From positions 684,501 to 748,500 of the forward strand of contig NC_084790.1 of the NCBI RefSeq assembly GCF_028858725.1: a stretch of DNA of 64,000 nucleotides, given 5' to 3'. The translations under genes were made by a program, and so were the position numbers. The notes below the pieces were generated by a model that saw only the letters and a program-made list of their open reading frames with translations, ran no database searches and was not told the origin of the DNA. The stretch comes from Colius striatus (Eukaryota; Chordata; Aves; Coliiformes; Coliidae). This document shows, in pieces, positions 24,601 to 36,600 of the stretch. Every line of letters starts with the position of its first letter. Positions within the stretch are counted from its first letter, which is position 1.

Positions 24601-27600
24601 TGTCCTGTCACTCATTACTAGAGAGAAGAGACCGACCCCCAGCTCACTACAGCCTCCTGTCAGGTCGCTGCTGAGCGAGAGCCTGAGCCAGGGCTCCCCT
24701 GAGGTGCTGCAGGGGCTGGGAGGGCAGCACCAGAGAAGTGGCTCTGGGGACAGGTAAGGGTAGAAAAAAAAGAGCTTCTCACAACTGCTTTGTGTCATGT
24801 GGAGCTGGCACAGGAACAGAAAGGGATGCCCTCTCCATGCGTGGCCAGAAGAACGCGTGCAGTAGTACAGACCCGACCCAGGCATCAGGCACTGGCTGCT
24901 GGGCTGTTCGGACCTTGCTTGAAGAGCATCCTCCACCAGCAGCTGGGAGAGAGGCACAAACCTCTCAGGGAGTCCCAGGCCAGCAGCCTCCCACAAAGCA
25001 GGCTGCAGTGTCTGCACAGGCTGCAGGCAGTTTGTGCTGCCAGGCTGGCCCTGGCAGCGGGTGGTGACGGAGTGCCAGGAGTGCTGCACACAGCAGGAGC
25101 TGGGGCTGTGTGGCAGCCTCTGCCCTGCTCACAGCCTCCCTCCCAGCCCAGCTTTGGCCTGGAAAGGGCTCTCACCAGCCTGGAAAGGAGCACATTAAAC
25201 TCACACCAAGTCAAATGTCACAACTGGCTTCTGCAGAGAAACCTCTGATGAAGTTCTGAGGGGGGTGTCCCCACGTGGAGCTGCTGACAGCGTCTGCAGC
25301 CTGTGTTTGGGCTTGCTGTGTGTTGGCAGTTGAGCTGGAGGGAGCAGGAGGCAGAGGTCAGGGCCTGACTGAAAGGGTTGTGCTGGAGAGCATCTGTGAC
25401 CCTGGACCTCGCTGTTCATTTTTAGCAGTTAGGAGCCTCAGGGAGCTGGTGGAGTGGAGCACATCCTGCAAGGGCATGTGCTGGGAAAAGGGAGCTTTGC
25501 AAAGAAAGGCTGTTCTGTTCTGCCATGACTCAGGCCCAGCGATTTGGAGCAGAAATAGAAGAGCTAGAGCAGAGGGAGGCAGTTTCCTTGGTGAGGAAGG
25601 TGGTGCTGGGGGCGAGCTGCACTCGCACATCCTGCCACGGGAACCTCTGAAACCTGGGGCTTATGCAAACGGCTCCCTTCCTGCTCAGTGGCAGCAGCAA
25701 CTGCACTGATCCTGCTCAGTGGAGCAGCAACTGCACTGATCCTGCTCAGTGGCAGCAGCAACTGCACTGATCCTGCTCAGTGGAGCAGCAACTGCACTGA
25801 TCCTGCTCAGTGGAGCAGCAACTGCACTGAGCCCAGCACCGGAGCTGAGACTGGCATAGTCCCAGAGGTGTCAGCATTCACTGCAGCACTGTTAATAATC
25901 TCAAGGGGCAGGATCTTCATCCAGCCTGTGTTTGGAAGGGGCTGGTTCTCAGCACACACGTGTGGGATTTGCTCTTCATAGCTGTGATTGAATCATCTTT
26001 CGCAGCCTTGACTCAGCTGAGCGTGGAGAGGAGCTGGGCTGGGCAGCACTGCCCACAGAGCTCTGCCTGCACTCTGCCCATCCTGCCTGCACTCTGCTTG
26101 TCCTGTCCTGCCTCCCTCCTTTAGCATTACAGCATTTGTCCTGCCTGCCTGCAGGGATGTGTTGGTATGGCCAGCCCTGGCAGGGAGGAGAGGAGGAGGG
26201 TGGCAGAGTAACCCACCTGCATCCTCGTGGGCTGGCAGGGAGGGCATATCCCTTATTTTTAGCACTGTGGGCTTGAGCTGAATGTGCTGGGTAGAAACCC
26301 CCAACAGGAGAATTGCTGAGTGCTCTGCAAACTCCCCCTCATCACATGCAGCTGCAGTGAGCTGATGGAGGCTCTTCAGACCGTGGAGAGACAGAGCAAT
26401 AGCACAAGGACCATGAATTTGGTTGTTTCTTCCTCAGAGTGTGATTTAACAATGAAACAAAAGTCATCTCACTTCTCAGACTCCAGCCAAGCCTTGGCCA
26501 GGGCTGTAGGTCTCTGCAGCACCCTGTGATCATGTACAGAGTCACTTTCCATCCTGAGCCCGACCATGGGCTCAAAGTGTCCTTTCCAATTAGTGTAACG
26601 TCTCTTCCCCTCCTGGAATGTTTTCTCTTCTGTCCAGAGCTAGAGCCAGAGAGACAAATGTTTCTGCGTAGATAAAGGTGACATTTCATAGAACACCCAA
26701 TGGGGACTCAGCACGTGGGGACAAGGACCCTGTCTGGGTCAAAATAAGCCAACTCCTCCTTAGCTGGAGAGGAAACCCCTCACATGTCCTGGAGCAGGCA
26801 GCTGCAATTTCAAAGTCAAATGAAGCTGGAGATGTGTTTGTCTGGTTTGACAGGGTTTAGTGAGGCCTCTCATTACACAGCAGGTCCAAGGAAACCTCTC
26901 TCCAAAGTACACATGCAATTTAGCAAATGAAAGCCTGGAACAGGTTATTATTAGAAGGTGGGATGGGTTTGGTGAGGCTCCTACCAGAGCATTTATCATC
27001 TGGGAGGCTTTGGATATTTTTTGCTGAAGCCATGAAAGCCTTGGCATCCAAAGCTGTTATTAAAGCAGCCATTCAGGCTCAGGGAGGGTAAATGCTTCTG
27101 AAGTCGGTTTGAAAGGACTTGGTTCCCTTCAGGATTCAATGTCAGGCCTAGGACTGAGCAGTTTCATTCAGCATTTCCCCTGGCTGCTGCTGCAGTGGCA
27201 GGGAGCTGTGGGTGCCCGTGGAGCCGGCAGAGCTGCCGTTCCAAGCCTCGTGTCAGTACCAGCTGGCTGCCTGCACCGCTTCCTCTGCCTCAGTGTGTGA
27301 TGCTCTGCTGCTGGAGGTGCCAAGCATTCTCCTCACCTTACATCTTCATTCAAGGTCTCACTCACGAGCTCTGTGCCTACACTTGTGTTCAGCTGATCCA
27401 TCCACCAGGGCAAATGGCTGCTCAGATGGCAGCTCAGAGCTATTCTTACACAGCCCACGTTCCCTTTGCATTGCCCTGGCTTTTCCTCCCCCTCCTGTCC
27501 ATGTTACCTTGTCTGTGTGCATGACCCTCACATCTACCAACAGACACACTGCTTCCCAGGCCTGCCCAAGCACTGTGCTTTCCCAAGGTGACTTGCTCAG

Positions 27601-30600
27601 CCCCTGCATGAGCTCGCTGGGTTTGCTTTGCCCTGGGCTCAGACGGGGCGCTGGGATGGACACAGGGCTGTGTGTGCCAGGAGGGAAGCGAGGCCCCTGG
27701 CATGCAGCATCCCTCCTCTCTGCAGCACTTGCAGCTCAAGAGCCTGAGCACACCACATGCTGCTGTGGGAAGGCACAGGACAGGTAGTGCTGGCCACACT
27801 GGGCTGCCTGAGTGGCCCTGGTAGCCTTTGGGCAGTGCCAGGGAGCAGCTCTCGCTGGAAGGTGCTTCCCCAGCAAAGTTCCCTCTGCTGCCTGAGCTTG
27901 TGCCAAATCCCCATCTCCTTATGCCTTCCCCCTCTTTTGGGCAGAGCTGAAGTTCCCCCCAGCATTGAGTTTGGTGTGGCAGCAGGAGCTTTGCCACGTG
28001 GTATGGATCAAGGCCTGGTGTTTTCTTTCTCTCTTCCCTTGTGAGGGGTAACCCCATGTGCCCATCACTGCCGTCCCCAGGGTAACCCCACATGCCCATC
28101 ACTGCCATCCCCAGGGTAACCCCACGTGCCCATCACTGCCATCCCCAGGGTAACCCTATGTGCCCATCACTGCTGTCCCCAGGGTAACCCCACATGCCCA
28201 TCACTGCCATCCCCAGGGTAACCCCATGTGCCCATCACTGCCATCCCCAGGGTAACCCCACGTGCCCATCACTGCTGTCCCCAGGGTAACCCCACATGCC
28301 CATCACTGCCGTCCCCAGGGTAACCCCACGTGCCCATCACTGCCGTCCCCAGGGTAACCCCACGTGCCCATCACTGCCATCCCCAGGGTAACCCCACATG
28401 CCCATCACTGCCATCCCCAGGGTAACCCCACGTGCCCATCACTGCCGTCCCCAGGGTAACCCCACGTGCCCATCACTGCCATCCCCAGGGTAACCCCATG
28501 TGCCCATCACTGCCATCCCCAGGGTAACCCCACGTGCCCATCACTGCCGTCCCCAGGGTAACCCCTGTGGTGACACTGATAGAACAACCTTGGCTCCTGG
28601 CATTTGAGCTGGCTGTTTGAACTGGCTCAGTCTGTTTAGTAATGTCAATATGATTGGCAGCATCAAACAAAGAGGTGGCTGCAGGAGGCTGATGGAGCTT
28701 CACGTTGCCTTTGGAGCTGAGCATTGGTGTCCATGGGGTGGGAGCCCCAGCACTCCTCTCCCTCACCCTCCTCCCCACCTTCCCCCCACACTTGTAGCTT
28801 TTTGCCATCCACTGCTCCTTTCTCACGCTGCCCAAGACCCACATCTTCAGGTAAAACATCTGTGTGTGTGTGTGGTGCTGCTCCCTCACCTGAGCGGCAG
28901 CAGGCACACACAGGCACTTGCCTGGCTTTCTGCCTGGGCTCGTTGCTACCTGATGAAGCAGCTACTTGAGTTAAATGAAGCTGCTGTTGAACCACAGAGC
29001 CCACTCTGCTTTGTCACTTCTCAGAGGGGGCTCTGGTGACGAGCAGGGCTTGGAGCTGGGTTAAGCAGCTCCCACAGCCCTCGAAGGCAGCCGTGCTGAG
29101 CATGAGCTTGCCTGCTCTCACCTCCCCACTGCAGCTGTCTGCCCAGGGCTTTGGTCACCCCAGGAAGGTTCATTTGGCTTCTGGGTGTTGCTCCTTTGGC
29201 AGCCCCATTGGTGTGCACACCTTTGATGAGAGGGCAGAGCTGGAGCAGCCTCCGGCGTGCCCACGGCCCTCCCGCAGCTCCCCGGGGCCTGGCAGCACCA
29301 GTGGGCTCTGCAGCAGTTCAGGAGGAGACAAGGGGAGCAATTAGATGTTCCTGACACCCAGGAGGCGTCCCTGGGAGCAGCAGTGAGGTGCAGCATCCCT
29401 CCTGGCACGACAGGCAGGGGCTCTGGTGAGCACCCATGGCTGGGTGAAGCTGTCCTAGATCCCAGGGCAAAGCATCCCCCTCGTTCTGTGGGGTCTCCTG
29501 CACAGCAGAGGAATGGTGCAAAGAGAAAAGCAGACACAGAGCAGGCCCCTGGCCCTGTCTTCCTGCAGCCAGAGACAGCACTGGCCATCAATCACCATCA
29601 CTGCAGCAGCTTATTGCTTGGCATTTTATTAACAAGAAGCCCATTTATGACTTGCAAACGCTTATTCAGGGAATGTGATTACACTTCAGAGGGCAAGAGG
29701 AGGCACAGGCTGGATTGCCTGCTGTGACCCAAGCTCTGACTCATTCCCTTTGAGCAGCAGGGAAGCAGCACATGCCCTGCTGCAGCCCCCTGGCTTTCCA
29801 GCAGGCTCTGCCCTGCTGGGGCTCTGCCCTGCTGGGGCTGTGCCCTGCTGGGGCTCACACCCTCAGCCCCACGCCCATCGGCTCCTGACTCCTGGCACAA
29901 GGGCAGATGGGCTGGGACAGGCTCATTTGGGGGATTTAAAGGCAGTCTTTGACCTGAAGAAAATGGAACTTCTTTAGTGGGAGGTGTTTTTCTGGAGCCT
30001 TGATTTACAGCAGGCACCTTGGCCCATGTCACTGGGGGAGCTGCTGTGGGACTGCTCTGGCAGCGGGTTGCACCGATGATCTTTCAAAGCCCCTTCCAAC
30101 CCTGCAGATCCTGTGGTTGTGGTTCACCTGCACAGCACATGCTGCTGATTCTGGGCATTTGCTGCTTCTCCAGAGTACAACCAGGAAGGTTCAAAGAATT
30201 GGAGAAGGTGGGATGCCCCCTGTGTCCATTCCAGTGTGTAAACACACCTCCAGAACTGACCCCACTTGTTAATTGCTCTCGTTGATGCTTTGTGAGCTGC
30301 CAGTGATGTCACTCAATCAGGTGGTTGGTTTGGTCACCAGTCTGCAGTGCCTGAGAATTCCTTTGACCTGGAGGCACTTCAGGTGCTGGGGAGCTGAGGA
30401 GTCCTGCTGGAAGCTCGTGTTAGAGGGGTTTCTCCATCCTTGTCACTTCAAAGGTCAGCACTTGGATTTGATTGCAGGGCCATGGCAGTAAATCTCTGCA
30501 GCAAATTGGGTGCCTCATTCTGGATTCCAGTGGAAATGGAAAGTATTGACTAGGCATAGATTGAAGTCTTAGGGATCATTTTTGTGTAAGAAGCCTTTAA

Positions 30601-33600
30601 GTCTTTCCTACAAAGCAATCAACACACCAGAGGGAAAATTCCACCCCTAGGAATGGAGGAGGAGGAGGCAGCTGTAAATAGCACAGCATCCTCTCCTCCC
30701 TTTTGTCTGTGTCCTTGTGCAGCCAGGCAGCAGTCAGCTCACGCTCTTTGGTTCTATCTCCTTTGGATCCTGCAGATGAGGTAAAGGCCTGGAGAAGAGG
30801 AAGGAGTCTGGGATGCCTGACATCTTTCCTCAGGCTGGCAAGCAGCTAAGGAGCTTGCACAAGGGGCTTGGGCAGGGATGGAGCAGGAGGGCTGCCTCTC
30901 CTGCTGCCCAGCCCAGCGCCTTTGAAATGTGATAGACCTCTGAACTGTGTGTTGGGCTGTCACTGCCAGCTGCTCTGACTGGCCTGGGACTGCTGGGGCC
31001 CTGCTGCAGCAGCCTCTGGGGAATGGCTGGTGAGCCACTGGCCATGCTGCCTCAGGTTAGCTTTCTCTGTCAGGCCCTCAACCATCTCCTGTTACCACTT
31101 GCTCCTTTATCTCTAGTCCAAGTTATCTCTGGATCAGATCTGGAGCGTTTAGGGTTTGGTTTGTCTGGGTAAGGGAGAAGGAGACAATTAGCCAGGGGTT
31201 GCCCAAGGAGCAGAGCACAGGCTGCAGGGTAAGGCAGCTCTTCTCTCACCTCTGCTCTCAGCTGCTCGTTCCTAACAACCATCAGCCCTGGCTGCCTGGC
31301 AGGAGAGTACTGAAGTCCTTGTCCCAGTGGGCTGAGTTGGTGTCACAGGGCATTGTGCTTTTCAGGTGAGTTAATACAGCCCCTGCTTGGGTTTCAGGGA
31401 AGCACCTCCCAAAGAGTGAGTGTGCAGGGCTGCAGCCTGGGGAGCTTCTGCCTGGCTGTGCACCGAGGACCTGCTCTGTAAAACCCTCAGAAAGCTTTTC
31501 ATTGCAATAACATTTGGCTTTAATGCAGCTTTGTGAGTTGTGACAAAACTCTCAGGGGCTGATGAGAGGGGGCTGAAGCCACCCCTGATGGGAACCACGT
31601 TGTCCCCAGGGGATGCTCGCTGGGGGCCTGAGGTCCTGCTCCTGTCACCACATCTCTGAGGGCTGCACCTCGCCTCATGCTGCAGCAGCACATGTGGCTC
31701 AGTGCCAGGCAGCTCAGAGGCCACGGATGACACAGAAATCATTGCAGGGGGTTGATGTTTGAGCCCAGAAGTGCAGGTTAACAAACCTGAATGACACTGG
31801 CTCTGCTGGCAGAGGCTCAGTGCTTGTGGGAGGGGCAGAAAGACAAAGAGTAAGCAGCAGCTCCGGTTGGTGACCTAAGTGTTTACACTGGCTAAAGAGC
31901 ACTGAATTACCTGTCAGCAGCTTGCTGTCTCCTGCTCACAAGTGTTTACACACGGAGGCAGTAATTGCAGCAGTTCCCCTCTCATGCTGCAGGAATGCAG
32001 AGGTAATGGTGTGCAGCAGCTGAAAGGCAGCTAGCTCATCCCTGAATGCAAGTGGCACGTGAAGATGCATTCACCCAGCAGAGCCAAGTGAGGATCATCA
32101 CCTTTGGCTTTATCTGCACTCAGCAGTGGGAGCTCTGTGGCAGGGGCTGGAGAGGCAGAGCAGCGTTTTACAAGGTGCCAAGTCAGTTCTCAGGCAGGAT
32201 TTTGGCAGAGTGGCTCCCTGAGTGGCCTGTCACTCGATGCTGTGCTCAAGCTGGCAGCAGCACAGTAGCCACAGCCTGTGTCCCAGGGCTCTGCAGAAGC
32301 CTCTGCGCGGCCGTGGCAGCATTTCAGCCCCACAGACACCTGCCTGGCTTGAGGAGGACTCAGGGGCAGGCAGGCTCCTTCTCACATCTAACTTAGTCAC
32401 TGGCTGGGGCAGTTCACCCAGTGATCCAGCAGATTGCTGGGGCAGCGCCACTGGTGCACAGCACGTGGCCTGACAAGGGCAGGATCAGTGCCGAGGCAGA
32501 GGCAGCCAGGGAGAGCATCAGCACTTCAGACAAGGGCTCTGCCTCCCACTCCCTCCTGCTGATCCTCTGCCCTTTCACCTTGGGTCCTTACCTTTGTGTG
32601 GAACCCCTTTCCAGGGCTCACACATGATGAGGTCTGACTGCTGGATCATTCTGGCACTGCCCCTTCCATCCTGTTCTATTAGCAGATGCTCCAGATGTTG
32701 TCAGCTGTTTTCCTACTGGTGTGGTGTGTGTATGGAGCTGTGGGAGCTAGAAAAGAGAAGCTCAGGGACTGCAAAGGGGAAGAAGAGCAGTTCATTCCCC
32801 TGCAGACAGGAAGGGAGAATCATGAGACAGAGCAGCTCTGTTCTGCAAAGTGACTCTTTTTATTAGGCAAAACCCCTCTTGGACTCCCTCTGTCACTGCA
32901 ACCCAAAAGCCCTGTTGTGAACAGCCAAGATCCTCAGCTGCAGTGGGAGAATGTTCCTGGGCTGGGAAGTTAGCAGAAGGTGTTTGGGAGTGCAGAGTGT
33001 CAGACAGAGGAGGGACTGCTGTGCAGCTCTGCAGCGAGCAGGGCAGGCACTGCCACACCACTGCAAGGATGCTTTTCCCAGAGATGATTTCACAGTGGTG
33101 GCATCTTATCTTGTCACTGCAATGGCTCTTCAGAAAACATAGAGGAAGCCTCTTGAAATGATGTGATAGCCTTGGAACAAAGGGCTAATCTGTTACCAGT
33201 GGCAGCATGTGCTTCCCAATCATTTTCCTACATTCCCAGCTCTGTTTCAGTCTCTCACGGGGAGCAATGTGAAGGGTTTAACTCTGGTGAGCCCAGAGGA
33301 GGCTGGAAGCTGATTAAAAACTGGGATGGGGGAAGATATTTTTCTCAGCTGGAATGACTGCAGCAAAATAAATTAATGCTGGCTGCTTGAGCCATAGACA
33401 TTTGATTTGTTAATGGCTTCGGCTCTGCAGGCTTTTGGTTGATGTACCAAATGTCTCGGTGCCACGTGTAAAGCTGCTGATTTCTGCTAACACAGACCCT
33501 GAAATGCAGAAGCATAAAATATTGATGCTTCTGCCTCCTAAAAGATGGAGATGATAACAGTAAGTACCTCCAAATGGCATTGGATGTGGCTGGGGGATGG

Positions 33601-36600
33601 CCCTGGGAGGTGATGAGCATCCCTCTGAGCCTGGAAGAGACACCGTGCCAGGGCTTATTCTGGGAATAACTCCCTTCTGCCAAAGGTGCCTGCACATGGA
33701 GAGACTGCTCTGGGGCTGTAAAAGCCTGTGGGTCAGCAGCTCCATCTGCAGAACCCCCAGGAGGGAGGGCTGGATCCACAGAGGGTTCTGAGCCGTGTGG
33801 TGTGATGCTGAGGCTGCTGGGGTCACAGCCTTTGGAGCTGGGCGCAGGTGAGGGCTGGGCAGGGCAGAGGCTCTGGAACAGGGCTGAAGGCAAAGCCTGG
33901 CTGCAGGAAGAGGGATGGGTTCTTTGCAGCTGAGAAGGCAAACCGTGCCAGACAGGCATTGAGAGTGCTTTGCTGTGCCTAGTAACGTGTCTGTGCTCCA
34001 AAGCCTGCTGAGGAACAGAGCCCTTTTCATTGCTGCCCAGCCCTCCCAGCCAGCTCCCACCCCTTCCCCGGGCCTGGCCTCAGTGGTGGGCTCCTGAGGT
34101 GGCTCAGGGATGTCTGCAGGCAGGTGAGCCAGTGTGCTGAGCAGGCTGTGGGGCTGCAGGATGGTGCACGGCCTCGGGAAGGGGCACAAAGCCCCTGCAG
34201 CATCCCCGTTGTGCTCCCAGGGGTGTTGTCAGCCACTGAGACCCCCACAGGAAAGTGACTTGTTGCAGTGGAAGTGCAAATGCTGCATGGGCTGGGCATG
34301 AGCCTGCCAACCTGCTTTTCCCTCCACCCTCTGAATTTCTCTCAGCAACAAGCTTGTTGTGGCTGCACCTGCTTTTGGTGCTGCCTTTGCCACAAGCAGC
34401 CAGCATCTTTTTTCACATGATCCAACACAGTTATTTCAGCTGTTTCTGCAAATTCAAACTTGTTGTTGAATAAGTTAGGCAGAGCAGAAATAGGTCAGGG
34501 TTTGAACTAAGATGTAGCTGTCTCTCTTCACAGGCAGTTGCCTCTTCCCCTGCCGATGTGCATTGTGCTAATGGAGCAGTGAATAAAGGCAAGAGAACAA
34601 AGGGAAGCAGAAGTGCCAGCTTCTTTATGCTGGGATTGCAGCTTCAGAGCCCTTTCCTTTGCAGAAGTGATACCAAGACCACTCTGCAAACGCTCCTGAG
34701 ATGAGAAAAGGCCAAATTGTCTGCCCAAGCTGCCTGAGCACACCAGAGCCACTTAAAACCCTGCCCTTGCTTTTGCCATCACATGAGAAATGATCTCTTG
34801 GTGCAGCCTAAATGCTGAGAACATCCCTGGTGCTTTTAGGAATCATCTGGCTTGAAACAGGCTGCATTCACTCATTAGTCACTGGGTGCTGGCTTTGAGG
34901 TGGGTTCTTTGTTGCAGGGAGTGCCTGTGGCTGACACCAAGCTCCTGGCAGGTTGGCTGTCACGTTGTTTTAGGCTGATGTGACTGCTCCTGGTCCTTGC
35001 ACAGGACATTAGGAGTCCAGAATTCCATTGCTCCTTTAAACCACCTGCCTGGTCCTGTGTGCTGTGGGAAGGGCTGTGTGGCCTGACCCAGAAGGATGTA
35101 AATGGGAGGAGAATGTGTCTGACAGAACCACCTCATGGTTTGTTCTCCCCTGGCTTCTTGTCCTCGAGCCTGATTCACTCTGAGGCTTCCAGCAGTGACT
35201 GCCATCGTGCCTGAAATGGGGTGAGGCCCAGAGTGGTTCTCTGGGGTGCTGCAGTGCTGCCCCAGAGCTGCTGTGAGGGCTGTGAGGGCTGGCTCTGGCT
35301 GGGCTTCTCCACATGGATGCTTTGGTGTGCTGGGAGTTTTGAGGCAGGGGAGGGTGTTCTCCCCACGTTACAGGAACAGCCCTGCACAGTCCAACCAGGC
35401 TCTTCCTTCCTGCCTGCCATTTAGATCCCCCTTAGTGCCCAGCATCCCCATCCTTTGGCCACCCTGTGCTGGGCAGCAGAGCCCAGGTTTGCTCGTTGCT
35501 GGGGAAGTTGGGAGCAGAGGAGATGCAGCAGCACCCTGAGAATGGTTCTAATGCTGCTCAGACATTGTTCTTCAAGCACCATCGACCTCTGGGACTCTGC
35601 TGGTGGCCCATGGGGCTGTTGGCAGCCAAAGCCAAGCACAGTGAGTCACTCTGTGGTCTGGCTACTGGTTCCTAAGACTCCAGCCTCTCCCTGAGGGCTT
35701 TTTCTGCTCCCCACCTTCCCTCTGACCTCCTGAGCATCCCTCATACTTTTCAAGCCCTGCCTACTTGCTTTATCTCTTCAGGCCCCTCCAGAAGGCCCTG
35801 GGTGTGCTCCTGGCCCAGGAAATAAGAGGGAAGTTGGTTAGAAGCTCAAGCTTGCAGTGGTGATGGAGCAATGGAGTCCGTGCCCTGAGTCACTCTGAGT
35901 CGCTTCCCCTTCCCTGTCTGTCACCCTCAGCCTGGTGACTGCCCTGCCTTGCCCCACACTGCTGCGTGCTGGGAACTGCCTGCACTGGCCCTGCTGCCAC
36001 AGGGGAAAACCCTGTGTTCAGCTGATCTGTCTTTTGGCCTTAGAGAGAGGTCTGTTTGTTTACCAGGAGGGGAGACCTCAGCAAGACTCAAAAGCTCGTC
36101 ACACCCCCTCCCTCCACAACAGTCCTGCTGCCTGAATCGCTGGGGCAAGTGGCTGCCTGTGGAAGTGGGACCCTTGGTTGGGCACAATGTGGTAAGAGCC
36201 TTGCCTCACACAGGGAGGGTGAGCAGAAGCACTGCTCCTCCCCGGGAGAAGCCCTGCAGGGGGCTGCAGCACAACGAACCCTCTGCTTTGATGGAGTTTC
36301 TCTGTCCCCTGAAGCCTGAGCTCATTTCTATTAGGAGAGGAGGAGAATGTAGGTTTTCAGAGCAGGTCTGGAAACAGAGAGGCAGGATGAGGCACAGCTG
36401 TCCCAGGGCAGAGGAGTGAGGAGGGGAGGCATCTCTGCTGCCACACAGCAAGGTTATTCCCACAGCCAGAGGGACGTGGCCCTTGTCCCACATCTGCCTT
36501 TGGGGTCAGGTTAGTTCAGCGTTGCTGCCAGACAGAGGGGGCCAGAGGGCCACTGGCAGTTTAACATGATGTCACCTTGTCCTGCAGTAAGTAGGTCAGG

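Noticed and set aside
24358-25089. 243-codon - strand open frame in the MYO1D intron
   Set aside because: It runs through a CR1-like 3' fragment and shows no reverse transcriptase, endonuclease or other known motif.
28047-28556. CRISPR-like regular repeat array
   Set aside because: There are no unique spacers: units are directly head-to-tail at 34 bp, and the setting is a vertebrate intron.
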